Virus record (IMG/VR): IMGVR_UViG_3300028025_000978
Location: 1 to 20,539 of that record
Reading direction: 5' to 3' (one strand)
Source: a virus
DNA: 20,539 nucleotides
Below the pieces are notes generated by a model. It was not told where the DNA came from, searched no databases, and saw only the letters and a program-made list of their open reading frames with translations. The position numbers and the translations under genes were made by a program. Positions 7,784 to 15,824 of this stretch are shown here, in pieces. Position 1 is the first letter of the stretch; each line of letters starts with the position of its first letter.

Positions 7784-8440
7784 ATGAGTATTGTAAAGGG
7801 ATTAAAGAACATCGAAACCCTACTCGAAAAGCCAAAGTATGATGAAAACTCACCAAAGGTTAAGTGGTTAAAACTTGCCGATGGACAATCAGTAAAGATC
7901 CGATTCATTGAAGAGTTGGACGAAGATTCTGCAAACTACAATGCAGAGCGTGGACTTGCACTAGTTGTTAAGGAACACACAAATCCAAAGGACTACAAGC
8001 GTAAGGCTGTAGACACAATGGAAACAGAAGGCCGTGACTGGGCAGAAGAGATGCATCGTAAGGATCCAAAGGCTGGCTGGAGAGCACGTCTTCGTTTCTA
8101 CTGCAACGTTCTTGTAGACGACGGTATTGAAGCACCATATGTTGCAATTTGGAACATGGGTATTAGCAAGCAGTCATCATTTAATACAATTCGTGAGTAT
8201 GCTCTTGAAACAGGAAGTATCTCAAATGTACAATGGAAGTTAAAGCGTAATGGTCAGGGAACTGAAACCAACTACACACTTATTCCATCAGCACCAGATA
8301 AGGAACCATTTAATTGGGGAGATATCAAGCCTTATCCACTAGAATCTGCACTACGCAAGATTCCATACGCAGAACAAGAAGCGTTCTATTTGGGGTTTGA
8401 TACTCCATCTATAACTTCATCTACCAACGCAGATTGGTAA
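7784..8440 (+). CDS. ssb: Single-stranded DNA-binding protein (phage type)
   Basis: 218 residues from ATG 7784 with AAGGAG (7771-7776). The pattern VKWLKLADGQSVKIRFIEEL, then YNAERGLALVVKEHTNP, GWRARLRFYCNVLVDDG, and QWKLKRNGQGTETNYTLIP is that of the actinobacteriophage/T4 gp32-like ssDNA-binding proteins found next to phage DNA polymerases, as I recall them. In related proteins a Cys cluster sits near residue 85-95; here that region (EGRDWAEEMHRKDP) has no Cys, so zinc binding appears lost. 19 of 20 lysine codons are AAG, unlike AT-rich neighbours, which fits high expression. It coats exposed template and coordinates the helicase, polymerase and recombinase encoded around it. Confidence 0.75.
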   Translation: MSIVKGLKNIETLLEKPKYDENSPKVKWLKLADGQSVKIRFIEELDEDSANYNAERGLALVVKEHTNPKDYKRKAVDTMETEGRDWAEEMHRKDPKAGWRARLRFYCNVLVDDGIEAPYVAIWNMGISKQSSFNTIREYALETGSISNVQWKLKRNGQGTETNYTLIPSAPDKEPFNWGDIKPYPLESALRKIPYAEQEAFYLGFDTPSITSSTNADW

Positions 8441-8441
8441 T

Positions 8442-11400
8442 ATGAACTACGTAGGCTTACACGTACATACCCACTACTCACTATTTGACGGCGTAGCAAC
8501 TCCAAAAGAGTATGTTGACCGTGCTAGTGCTTTAGGTATGCCAGCAATCGCAATCACAGACCATGGTACGTTGTCTGGTCATCGTGAGATGTATCGCATG
8601 GCTAAAGAAAAGGGTATTAAGCCGATTCTAGGTCTAGAAGGATACATGTGTGCAGACATATCTGATACAAGAGATAAGTCTGAAAGAGAAGGTCAACAAG
8701 ATCTTGTCTACAATCACATTATCCTTCTAGCCAAGAATAAATTAGGTTTGGAAAACCTTAATAAGATTAGTGAACTATCATGGACAGATGGTTTTTTTAA
8801 GAAGCCAAGATTTGATTTTGACATTCTACAAAAATATCGTGAAGGCATTATTGTAACCTCTGCATGTCCAAGCAGTGTTATTGTTAAAGCATTAGAAGAA
8901 GAAGAGTTTGCTCTTGCTAAGAAGTATATCCAATGGTTTAAAGATAACTTTGGTAGCGATTACTACATTGAAGTAATGCCACATAACGAAGCACAAATAA
9001 ATAAGTATCTTATAGAACTTGCAGATGAGTTTAGTATTAAGGTTGTTGTGACACCAGACTGTCATCACGTTGACCAATCACAAAGAGAAGTACAAGAGTT
9101 TAAGTTGTTGCTTAACACACACGGTAAAGTAAACAAAGAAGCAACATATGAAAAGTCAAAGAAGCAACCAGACATGATGAAGCGACTTGACTATCTGTAT
9201 GGAGAAGATCGCCAAATAACATTTAACAAGTTTGATATCCACCTTTTGTCTTATGAAGAGATGAAAGCAGCGATGGAATTGCAGGGTATTGATAGACCTG
9301 ACATTTATACAAACACACTCCTACTAGCAGATACAGTAGAAGACTACGAGATACAAGATGGACTAAACCTGCTACCAGTTCAATACAAGAGCCCAGACAA
9401 GGAACTTGCTAAGATTGCTTTAGAAGGCTTACAACTAAAAGGTTTGTCAGAGAATAAAGAGTACCTAGATAGACTTGACGAAGAACTTAAGATCATTAAA
9501 GATAAGAAGTTTGCACCGTACTTCCTTGTAGTTCAAAGTATGATTGCTTGGGCTAAGAAGGAAGGAATCATGGTTGGTCCAGGTCGTGGATCTGCTGCTG
9601 GTTCTCTAGTCTGTTACTCACTTGGTATTACAGACATTGATCCAATTAAGTACGGACTACTGTTCTTCCGATTTATCAATCCAGAACGCAATGACTTTCC
9701 TGATATTGATACAGACATTCAAGATAACAGACGTGATGAAGTTAAAGACTATCTTGTTAGACAATACAGACACGTTGCATCTATTGCAACATTCCTTGAA
9801 TTTAAAGACAAGGGTGTTGTGCGAGATGTAGCCAGAGTTCTAGATATTCCTTTAACAGATGTAAATAAAGTTTTAAAGTTGGTAGACACTTGGGATGAAT
9901 ACTGTTCATCAAGGACTACTGCTTGGTTTAGAGAAAAGTATCCAGAGGTGGAGGTTTATGGTGAACAATTACGTGGTCGTATTCGTGGTACTGGTATACA
10001 CGCTGCTGGTGTGGTCACTAGCAAAGATCCGATTTTTAGGTTTGCTCCAATGGAAACGAGATCTAGTCCTGGGTCTGATGAACGTATACCTGTGGTTGGT
10101 GTCGACATGGAAGAGGCTGAACGCATCGGCCTTATAAAGATTGATGCACTTGGTCTTAAAACATTGAGTGTTATTCAAGATGCAGTTGCTATGATTAAAG
10201 AAAATCATTACAAAGATATTGATTTAGATTCTCTTGATCTTGCAGATGCAAAAGTTTATGAAATGCTTTCAGATGGATATACAAAGGGAGTATTTCAGTG
10301 TGAAGCAACACCTTACACAAATCTTTTAGTTAAGATGGGTGTTAAGAATTTTAATGAACTTGCTGCATCAAATGCACTTGTTCGTCCTGGTGCTATGAAT
10401 ACTATTGGTAAAGATTATATTGCTCGTAAACATGGCAAGCAAAATGTATCTTATACGCACCAGATTATGAAAGAGTTTACGGAGGATACCTATGGCTGTG
10501 TTCTTTACCAAGAGCAAGTTATGCAAGCATGTGTACACCTTGGACAAATGTCCATGTCGGAAGCAGATAAAGTTAGAAAAATCATTGGAAAGAAAAAGGA
10601 TGCTAAAGAGTTTGACGTATACAAAGAGCAATTTGTCAAAGGCGCTTCTGCCTATATTGCTCCCAATCAGGCTCTTGATCTATGGCATGACTTTGAAGCA
10701 CATGCGGGGTACTCATTCAACAAGTCTCATGCGGTTGCTTACTCTACGCTCTCGTATTGGACGGCGTGGTTAAAATACTATTACCCTCTTGAATTTATGT
10801 TTGCCCTTCTTAAGAATGAGAAGGACAAGGATGGTCGTACAGAATATCTAATTGAGGCAAAGCGCATGGGAATCCCTATTAAGTTGCCACACATTAATGA
10901 TTCTGACTTTGACTTTAAGATTGAAGGTAAGGGAATTAGATTCGGATTGACTGGAATTAAGTTTATTTCAACTAACATTGCTGAAAAATATGTTGCTGCT
11001 AGACCTTTTAGTTCCTATAAAGAACTTGAAGAGTTTACTTTTACAAAAGGCAATGGGGTAAATAGTCGTGCACTTAATGCTTTACGTGTTATTGGCGCAG
11101 CAACATTTCCAGATCAGCCAAGAAATGATAGTGAGATTAAAGAAAATCTATACGAATATTTAAACCTTCCAGAGTTTAATATTACAATACCATCTCACTA
11201 TTATGCATTTATTCAGGATGTTGACTCATTTGAAGAAAAGGGGTCTTTTATTCTTATGGGAATGGTCAAGGCAATTAAAAGAGGAACAGGATGGTCACGA
11301 ATTGAAATTTTGGACAAGACTGGCAGTGTTGGTATATTTGATGAAGAGTCTACGACTATTGAGACTGGCCGTACTTATCTTATTCTTGCAAATGATAATA

Positions 11401-11717
11401 GGATTGTATCTGCAATACCTGTTGACGAGATAAAAGGATCTTCTAATGCTCTTGTAAAGTTTTTAAGTTATAAGCAATTGCCTTATTCTGAAGAAGAAAT
11501 GTTTGTTGTTTCTTTTAAACCAAGAATGACAAAGGCTGGAAAGAAGATGGCTTCTCTAACTTTGGCAGATACAAGTAGAGAACTTCACTCTGTAACTGTA
11601 TTTCCTACCGCATTTCCTAGAGCATACATGCACATTGAAGAAGGTAAGGCTTATAAGTTTAGTTTTGGAAAAACGAAAGACGGAACAGTAACATTGGAGG
11701 ATGTATATGTCAGTTAG
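8442..11717 (+). CDS. dnaE: DNA polymerase III alpha subunit, DnaE type
   Basis: 1091 residues from ATG 8442, one base after the ssb stop. Domain order: PHP domain (1-~270) with candidate metal ligands H7, H9, D16, H41, E66, H92, C142, D206, H208; palm/thumb with GPGRGSAAG and catalytic D423 and D425 in PDIDTD, plus D568 in KIDALGLKTL; fingers; then a C-terminal OB fold (~935-1010, ILMGMVKAIKRG). The family is the replicative polymerase of most bacteria; phages that carry it replace the host copy. Length is close to host DnaE (about 1160). A clear clamp-binding QxxLF motif is not seen (QDVDSF at 925-930 is the nearest). Its stop overlaps the recombinase start by 11 bp. Confidence 0.95.
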   Translation: MNYVGLHVHTHYSLFDGVATPKEYVDRASALGMPAIAITDHGTLSGHREMYRMAKEKGIKPILGLEGYMCADISDTRDKSEREGQQDLVYNHIILLAKNKLGLENLNKISELSWTDGFFKKPRFDFDILQKYREGIIVTSACPSSVIVKALEEEEFALAKKYIQWFKDNFGSDYYIEVMPHNEAQINKYLIELADEFSIKVVVTPDCHHVDQSQREVQEFKLLLNTHGKVNKEATYEKSKKQPDMMKRLDYLYGEDRQITFNKFDIHLLSYEEMKAAMELQGIDRPDIYTNTLLLADTVEDYEIQDGLNLLPVQYKSPDKELAKIALEGLQLKGLSENKEYLDRLDEELKIIKDKKFAPYFLVVQSMIAWAKKEGIMVGPGRGSAAGSLVCYSLGITDIDPIKYGLLFFRFINPERNDFPDIDTDIQDNRRDEVKDYLVRQYRHVASIATFLEFKDKGVVRDVARVLDIPLTDVNKVLKLVDTWDEYCSSRTTAWFREKYPEVEVYGEQLRGRIRGTGIHAAGVVTSKDPIFRFAPMETRSSPGSDERIPVVGVDMEEAERIGLIKIDALGLKTLSVIQDAVAMIKENHYKDIDLDSLDLADAKVYEMLSDGYTKGVFQCEATPYTNLLVKMGVKNFNELAASNALVRPGAMNTIGKDYIARKHGKQNVSYTHQIMKEFTEDTYGCVLYQEQVMQACVHLGQMSMSEADKVRKIIGKKKDAKEFDVYKEQFVKGASAYIAPNQALDLWHDFEAHAGYSFNKSHAVAYSTLSYWTAWLKYYYPLEFMFALLKNEKDKDGRTEYLIEAKRMGIPIKLPHINDSDFDFKIEGKGIRFGLTGIKFISTNIAEKYVAARPFSSYKELEEFTFTKGNGVNSRALNALRVIGAATFPDQPRNDSEIKENLYEYLNLPEFNITIPSHYYAFIQDVDSFEEKGSFILMGMVKAIKRGTGWSRIEILDKTGSVGIFDEESTTIETGRTYLILANDNRIVSAIPVDEIKGSSNALVKFLSYKQLPYSEEEMFVVSFKPRMTKAGKKMASLTLADTSRELHSVTVFPTAFPRAYMHIEEGKAYKFSFGKTKDGTVTLEDVYVS

Positions 11718-12720
11718 TGTAGAAGAAGTATTAGCACAACTTGATCCTAAGTTGAGAAAAAGATTAGGTAACGGTGTTGGAGTAAACTTTGAGTATCAGC
11801 CTACACCTAGTTTTGGATTAAACCGTGCACTAGGAGGAGGGCTGCCTTATGGACGACAGGTCCTTATTTGGGGATCAAAGTCGTCTGCAAAGTCCTCTAT
11901 GTGCCTTCAGATGATTGCTATGGCACAAAAAGAAGGCAAGGTCTGTGCATGGATTGACTCTGAAATGTCATACTCTGAAGACTGGGCTGTAAAACTTGGG
12001 GTAGATCCAACTAAACTAATCTACTCACAAGCAAGAACTATTAGTGACATGGTAGATGTAGGTGTTGGACTAATAAATGCTGGTGTTGACTTAATCGTAA
12101 TAGACTCTATTACATCAATGCTTCCTGCAATCTATTTTGAAAAAGATACCGATGATATGAAGGCATTAGAAAATACAAAGCAAATCGGAGCAGAGTCTCG
12201 TGACTTTAGTAACGCATGGAAAATGCTTAACTATGCAAACAATAAAGTTAAGCCAACTTTGCTTGTACTTATTTCTCAGTCTCGTAATAATATTAATGCT
12301 ATGTATACTAGCCAACAACCTTCTGGTGGTCAGGCTACTAAATTTTATTCATCATGTGTTATTAAACTATTTTCATCAGAGTCAGATAATCAAGCACTTA
12401 AAGGTAAGATTAAGGTAGGAGATAAACTAATTGAAGAAAAGATTGGTAGAAAGATTCGTTGGGAACTACAGTTCTCCAAAACCTCTCCAGGGTTCCAGTC
12501 TGGTGAGTATGATTTTTATTTTAGAGGTGACGATATTGGTATTGATGCCATTGGTGATTTGGTTGATACAGCAGAATCAGTAGGACTAGTTAATCGTACT
12601 GGGGCATGGTATCAACTTGATGATGGTACAAAGGTTCAAGGACGAGATGGTTTTATCAATCGTGTAAGAGAAGACCTAGATCTACAGCAAAGCCTAAGAG
12701 ATAAACTGGCAAATGGCTGA
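11707..12720 (+). CDS. recA: RecA/UvsX-type recombinase
   Basis: 338 residues. ATG 11707 is chosen because GGAGG (11696-11700) is 6 nt upstream; ATG 11701 would be flush against it. The core shows Walker A G56-SKSSAKSS with K62-S63, where the usual Gly before Lys is A61. It also has a catalytic-glutamate strand (CAWIDSEMSYSEDWA), Walker B VDLIVIDSIT and a GGQATKFYSS L2-like segment. The Walker A variant and overall divergence point to a phage UvsX-like branch. It promotes homologous pairing for recombination-dependent replication and repair, working with SSB and the nucleases downstream. It overlaps DnaE by 11 bp and the next gene by 8 bp. Confidence 0.88.
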   Translation: MSVSVEEVLAQLDPKLRKRLGNGVGVNFEYQPTPSFGLNRALGGGLPYGRQVLIWGSKSSAKSSMCLQMIAMAQKEGKVCAWIDSEMSYSEDWAVKLGVDPTKLIYSQARTISDMVDVGVGLINAGVDLIVIDSITSMLPAIYFEKDTDDMKALENTKQIGAESRDFSNAWKMLNYANNKVKPTLLVLISQSRNNINAMYTSQQPSGGQATKFYSSCVIKLFSSESDNQALKGKIKVGDKLIEEKIGRKIRWELQFSKTSPGFQSGEYDFYFRGDDIGIDAIGDLVDTAESVGLVNRTGAWYQLDDGTKVQGRDGFINRVREDLDLQQSLRDKLANG

Positions 12721-12898
12721 TAACAACTTTGTTATATTTCATGGAAAGTTTCCATGCAAGAAGTGTCAAGAAGAGGTATCGTCTTTAAGACTTTGGCGTG
12801 AAACAGGAGATGCAACATGGATGTGTTCTGCAAAGCATATGTCTAAGGTTGCATTGATACCATCAAAAAAGAAAAAGAAAGATTTTGTTAATGAGTGA
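12713..12898 (+). CDS. Zinc-finger microprotein next to recA
   Basis: 61 residues from ATG 12713, which overlaps the recA stop by 8 bp and has no clear ribosome site, so translation is probably coupled. C15-x2-C18 and C38-x3-H42 form a CCCH-type zinc site in a short beta structure (FPCKKC, LRLWRETGDATWMC). The tail is strongly basic (SKKKKKDF), consistent with nucleic-acid binding. No family is recognised. Its place in the recA/resolvase overlap chain suggests a recombination or repair accessory role, which is inference. Confidence 0.55.
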   Translation: MADNNFVIFHGKFPCKKCQEEVSSLRLWRETGDATWMCSAKHMSKVALIPSKKKKKDFVNE

Positions 12899-13187
12899 GA
12901 GGTCTGAGTCAAAGCGTATCGGAGCAAAGCAGCACAAGAACTCTGGTAGGAATAACACTAAAGGTGATGCATCTTGGAATAATTTTGTAATAGACTTTAA
13001 AGAATGCTCTAAGTCTTTTACCTTAAACCAAGATGTTTGGGCTAAGGCTACAACTGATGCATTAAAGAAAAGCATGGATCCTGCTTTGATTATCGTGCTT
13101 GGCGAGGGTACACAAAAAGTACGCCTTGCTATAATAGAGTTAGATATGTTAGAACAGTTAATAGAGGAGAATAAAAATGTCAAATGA
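12891..13187 (+). CDS. Small PD-(D/E)XK nuclease, possible Holliday junction resolvase
   Basis: 98 residues from ATG 12891 (an in-frame TTG at 12885 gives two more). The pattern KQHKNSGR, KGD with D26, FVIDFKE with D35 and K37, then SFTLNQDVWAKA and a beta strand LIIVLGEG matches the minimal PD-(D/E)XK fold of small phage endonucleases often annotated as Holliday junction resolvases. The D-x-K form replaces the usual E-x-K. It overlaps genes on both sides (8 and 11 bp) and follows the recombinase. Function is inferred from motif spacing; a second, RuvC-like resolvase candidate lies at 14596. Confidence 0.55.
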   Translation: MSERSESKRIGAKQHKNSGRNNTKGDASWNNFVIDFKECSKSFTLNQDVWAKATTDALKKSMDPALIIVLGEGTQKVRLAIIELDMLEQLIEENKNVK

Positions 13188-13491
13188 GGGTCCACAAAAA
13201 ACTACACTAGAGCAAGTAAATGGTTTGGCTGAGATTGCTGAATATATGAATGACGAAGAACTTACGGTTGCTCTTACAATGATTGCTAAAATAATCATTA
13301 AACCAGATATTCCAATTCAGGTTGCAAGTCTTGAGATTGTTAGACTACAGGCAATTGCAGCAAAGATGTCATTAAAGGCTACGTGGATGGCCAATGTTGA
13401 TAAAAGTGACAGGGCAAAGAAAAATATTTACTATACCGCAGCAGAATCAATCAATGATTTGGTGTCAGCATTAAAATACATTATGCGCTAA
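13177..13491 (+). CDS. All-helical phage protein, unknown function
   Basis: 104 residues from ATG 13177 with AGAGGAGA (13163-13170). The sequence is almost wholly helix-forming (VNGLAEIAEYMNDEELTVAL, a long basic/hydrophobic helix LQAIAAKMSLKATWMANV, and SINDLVSALKYIMR). No motif, Cys cluster or membrane segment is visible. It sits inside the recombination block between the two PD-(D/E)XK genes. An accessory or scaffold role would be a guess; the reading frame is supported by the ribosome site and tight packing. Confidence 0.6.
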   Translation: MSNEGPQKTTLEQVNGLAEIAEYMNDEELTVALTMIAKIIIKPDIPIQVASLEIVRLQAIAAKMSLKATWMANVDKSDRAKKNIYYTAAESINDLVSALKYIMR

Positions 13492-13493
13492 CC

Positions 13494-13502
13494 TGCTATA
13501 CT
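13494..13502 (+). promoter_or_regulatory. Extended -10 promoter candidate
   Basis: TGCTATACT: TG (13494-13495), one base, TATACT (13497-13502), in the 31-bp gap before the Cas4-like nuclease. No good -35 is placed 16-18 nt upstream, so activity would rely on the extended -10. It matches the TGCTAAACT of two other promoter candidates at 7 of 8 specified positions or better. Confidence 0.3.
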
Positions 13503-13522
13503 TATATAAACAAGGGATGATA

Positions 13523-14332
13523 ATGACTAAAAATTTACTACAGCAAATAATGATTAGAGAACCAAAGAAGATAGAGATTATAGACACTCAGGCATTGATT
13601 GAAAAAATTCAATCAGGATATACGGTTAAGCGTGTAGATAAATTTCAAACAAAGAAAACTTTTGCACCATCTACAATTGCGTACTCTCATGGAGAGTGTC
13701 CAAGGTATTGGTATCTTGCATTTGAGGGCGCAGTCTTTGAAGATAATGCAGATGCCTATGGCGCAGCAAATATGACTGCTGGTACTAAGTCACATGAGCG
13801 TATTCAACAAGCAATGATGGACTCTGGAATTGCAGAAATTTATGAGTCAGATGAAGGTCCAACAACAGAGTTTAAGATTATCAATAACGACCCACCAATA
13901 TTTGGTTATGGTGATGCCATGATTAATTGGGAAGGTGAGCAGATTGTTGGAGAAATTAAGACTATGCTCAACGAAGGTTTTGAGTATCGCAAGAAGGCGT
14001 TAAAGCCAAAGACTGGTCACTTAATTCAATTACTTATTTACATGAAGATTCTTAAAAAATCAAAAGGTGTATTGATTTATGAAAACAAGAATAATCATGA
14101 GTTGCTAGTTCTTCCAGTAGAAGTAACAGATTATTATCGTCAGTGGATTGATGAAACATTTCAATGGATGAGAGATGTTCGTAAAGCCTGGACAGATAAA
14201 ACACTACCTACAAAAAACTACAGATCAAATTCAAAAATCTGTAAAACATGTCCAATTCAAAAAGCATGTGAAGATGCTGGCACAGGGGTAGTAAAACTTA
14301 AATCCCTGGAGGGGCTCAGTGAAGTTATGTAG
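13523..14332 (+). CDS. Cas4/RecB-like PD-(D/E)XK nuclease with four-Cys cluster
   Basis: 269 residues. ATG 13523 is 6 nt after AAGGG (13512-13516), better than ATG 13517, which is flush with it. Catalytic residues: GYGDAM with D131, then GEIKTM with E144 and K146, followed by a Q-rich helix (HLIQLLIYMKIL). C59 in ECPRYWY and C240-x2-C243-x5-C249 form the N-/C-terminal Cys arrangement of Cas4 and AddB-type iron-sulphur nucleases. The family degrades or resects DNA ends. No CRISPR array or cas1/cas2 is present, so this is a replication/recombination exonuclease rather than adaptation machinery. It may supply 3' single strands to the RecA-like protein upstream. Confidence 0.8.
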   Translation: MTKNLLQQIMIREPKKIEIIDTQALIEKIQSGYTVKRVDKFQTKKTFAPSTIAYSHGECPRYWYLAFEGAVFEDNADAYGAANMTAGTKSHERIQQAMMDSGIAEIYESDEGPTTEFKIINNDPPIFGYGDAMINWEGEQIVGEIKTMLNEGFEYRKKALKPKTGHLIQLLIYMKILKKSKGVLIYENKNNHELLVLPVEVTDYYRQWIDETFQWMRDVRKAWTDKTLPTKNYRSNSKICKTCPIQKACEDAGTGVVKLKSLEGLSEVM

Positions 14333-14609
14333 TGTATGCGATACATCGTTTAAACCCAAAGTAACTTATCAAATTTACTGTAATAAGGTTTGTAGAGACA
14401 TTGCAACCAGAGAAAAAATTGTAGAAAGATACAACGTCACAAAAAGACAAAAAAGAAAAGGTAAAAAACGTTTATGCCTTGGTGGTTGTGCACAAGAACT
14501 TTCTATATATAATGACTCTGGGTTTTGTTCAAATTGTAACGTTAGTGAAAAAGCAGTTGCAAAAATGTTAAAAGAATTGAAAGGTTATATTGAGTATGAG
14601 CAAGACTAA
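14319..14609 (+). CDS. Double zinc-finger basic protein
   Basis: 96 residues from GTG 14319 with GGAGGGG (14308-14314). Two four-Cys sites: C4-x2-C7...C21-x3-C25 (the C..C...F.P...YC...C pattern seen at the N-terminus of some HNH/CxxC phage proteins) and C53-x3-C57...C70-x2-C73. A Lys/Arg stretch (TKRQKRKGKKR) links them, suggesting nucleic-acid binding. No nuclease motif is visible. 12 of 14 lysine codons are AAA. It overlaps the Cas4-like gene by 14 bp and the RuvC-like gene by 14 bp. No specific family named. Confidence 0.6.
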   Translation: MKLCSVCDTSFKPKVTYQIYCNKVCRDIATREKIVERYNVTKRQKRKGKKRLCLGGCAQELSIYNDSGFCSNCNVSEKAVAKMLKELKGYIEYEQD

Positions 14610-15186
14610 ATGGGGAGCAGAAGCACAGCCAAAAACCATTTGTGCTATTGATGCCAGCACTAACAGTCTTGCCTTTGCTTTATTTGTTGGTAATCAACTT
14701 GAAAGCATTGGAAAAATTTCTTTTGATGGAAACAATATCTATGAAAAAGTTATGGATGCTGGGAAAAAAGTAAAAGCCTTTTTTGATATTTATGGTGGTT
14801 TTGAAGCAATAGTTATTGAGCATACAGTATTTATGAATAGCCCTAAGACTGCTGCTGATCTTGCATTAGTTCAAGGAGCAATTCTTGGATCAGCAGGACA
14901 ATCTGGAACTAAAATAATTGGCAGAGTTTCTCCAATTACTTGGCAAATTTTTATGGGTAATGGTAAAATATCTAAAGAAGAACAGTTACTGATACGATCT
15001 CAAAATCCTGGAAAGTCTGATTCATACTACAAGGCTCACGAAAGAATGCTTCGTAAAGAAAGAACAATTAATTTTATTAATATTAATTATGATAGAACAA
15101 TTACAGACAATGATGTTGCAGATGCTTGTGGAATTGGTCATTGGGCTGTAAAAAATTGGGATAAGGCGATAGGAGATAAAAAGTAA
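14596..15186 (+). CDS. RuvC-like Holliday junction resolvase
   Basis: 196 residues from ATG 14596 (an in-frame TTG at 14590 is possible; GAAAGG at 14579-14584). The RNase H-fold features are ICAIDAST with D19, IVIEHTVF with E75, an ATP-independent helix SPKTAADLALVQGAILG, VSPITWQIFMG, and a final acidic set TDNDVADACGIGHWA (D171, D173, D176). This order and spacing match RuvC and related phage resolvases, which cut four-way junctions left by recombination and permit packaging of resolved genomes. Slightly longer than RuvC (~170) because of an insertion around LLIRSQNPGKSDS. It overlaps the next ATG by 1 bp. Confidence 0.8.
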   Translation: MSKTKWGAEAQPKTICAIDASTNSLAFALFVGNQLESIGKISFDGNNIYEKVMDAGKKVKAFFDIYGGFEAIVIEHTVFMNSPKTAADLALVQGAILGSAGQSGTKIIGRVSPITWQIFMGNGKISKEEQLLIRSQNPGKSDSYYKAHERMLRKERTINFININYDRTITDNDVADACGIGHWAVKNWDKAIGDKK

Positions 15187-15824
15187 TGCCAGAGTTAAAT
15201 GCAAACATACCACCGATAAACTGTTATGTAAGAGGAAACTATTTAAGAAATCATCAGGACAGCCACGATAAATATTTTGAGTGCGTAGTTTTTGGTGTTT
15301 CAAGTTTAAAATCTAGAAGTCCGCTATTTCATATTATGATGGCAGACGGTGGCCTCTGGTGGAGACTTCCCATTTCTGCCTTTTGTACAGAGCCAGGAGT
15401 TCCTGAAGTTGATCTACATAATCTAGTTCTTTGGAATTCTTTTAGTCATCACATTGCTGTAACAAGATTTGAAAACCTAACAAACCTTAGAATGTCTTAT
15501 ATAGATAGAACAAAAACAATGAATAAGGGAACCTATTTATTTACATTAGACTGGCACAATCCAGACACAAATGTTTTAGATGATGGGTATTCTGAAAGTC
15601 CTGCAGACCACAAGTGTGGCCATGTAATTCAAAGAGATGATGGCAATTTTGCAATTCAGCCTAACAATAGAGTCAGGGTATACGAGCCTTCATTTACGCT
15701 AGAAAAAGAGTATTTGATTGACAGAATAATCAATGAAAAGAAGTATGACGTAGAAAACCAAGACAAGTGGATAATGGAAAACTCTGACAGGTTTAACTAT
15801 AACATTGAAGAAAACAAAGGTTGA
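15186..15824 (+). CDS. Unknown phage protein with conserved-looking W/H motifs
   Basis: 212 residues from ATG 15186 (TAATG junction). Distinct segments: YVRGNYLRN, FHIMMADGGLWWRLPISAFC, LHNLVLWNSFSHHIAVTRF, YLFTLDWHNPDTN and SPADHKCGHVIQRDDGNFAIQPNNRV. The Trp-, His- and Asp-rich motifs read as a beta-rich enzyme-like or binding fold, but I cannot name a family. I recall similar proteins in other phage replication regions annotated only as hypothetical. It closes the replication/recombination block, and its final codons contain the -35 of the next promoter. The reading frame is secure; function unknown. Confidence 0.6.
   Translation: MPELNANIPPINCYVRGNYLRNHQDSHDKYFECVVFGVSSLKSRSPLFHIMMADGGLWWRLPISAFCTEPGVPEVDLHNLVLWNSFSHHIAVTRFENLTNLRMSYIDRTKTMNKGTYLFTLDWHNPDTNVLDDGYSESPADHKCGHVIQRDDGNFAIQPNNRVRVYEPSFTLEKEYLIDRIINEKKYDVENQDKWIMENSDRFNYNIEENKG

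Noticed and set aside
10492-10773. Alternative-frame + strand ORF inside dnaE
   Set aside because: dnaE has full motif support through this region; the other frame is random in composition.
12863-13195. 110-codon - strand frame opposite the small PD-(D/E)XK gene
   Set aside because: No ribosome site, no recognisable protein features; the + strand frame has motif support and overlap coupling on both sides.
13523-14332. CRISPR system suggested by the Cas4-like nuclease
   Set aside because: No repeat-spacer array and no cas1, cas2 or effector gene in the window; replication context explains the nuclease.
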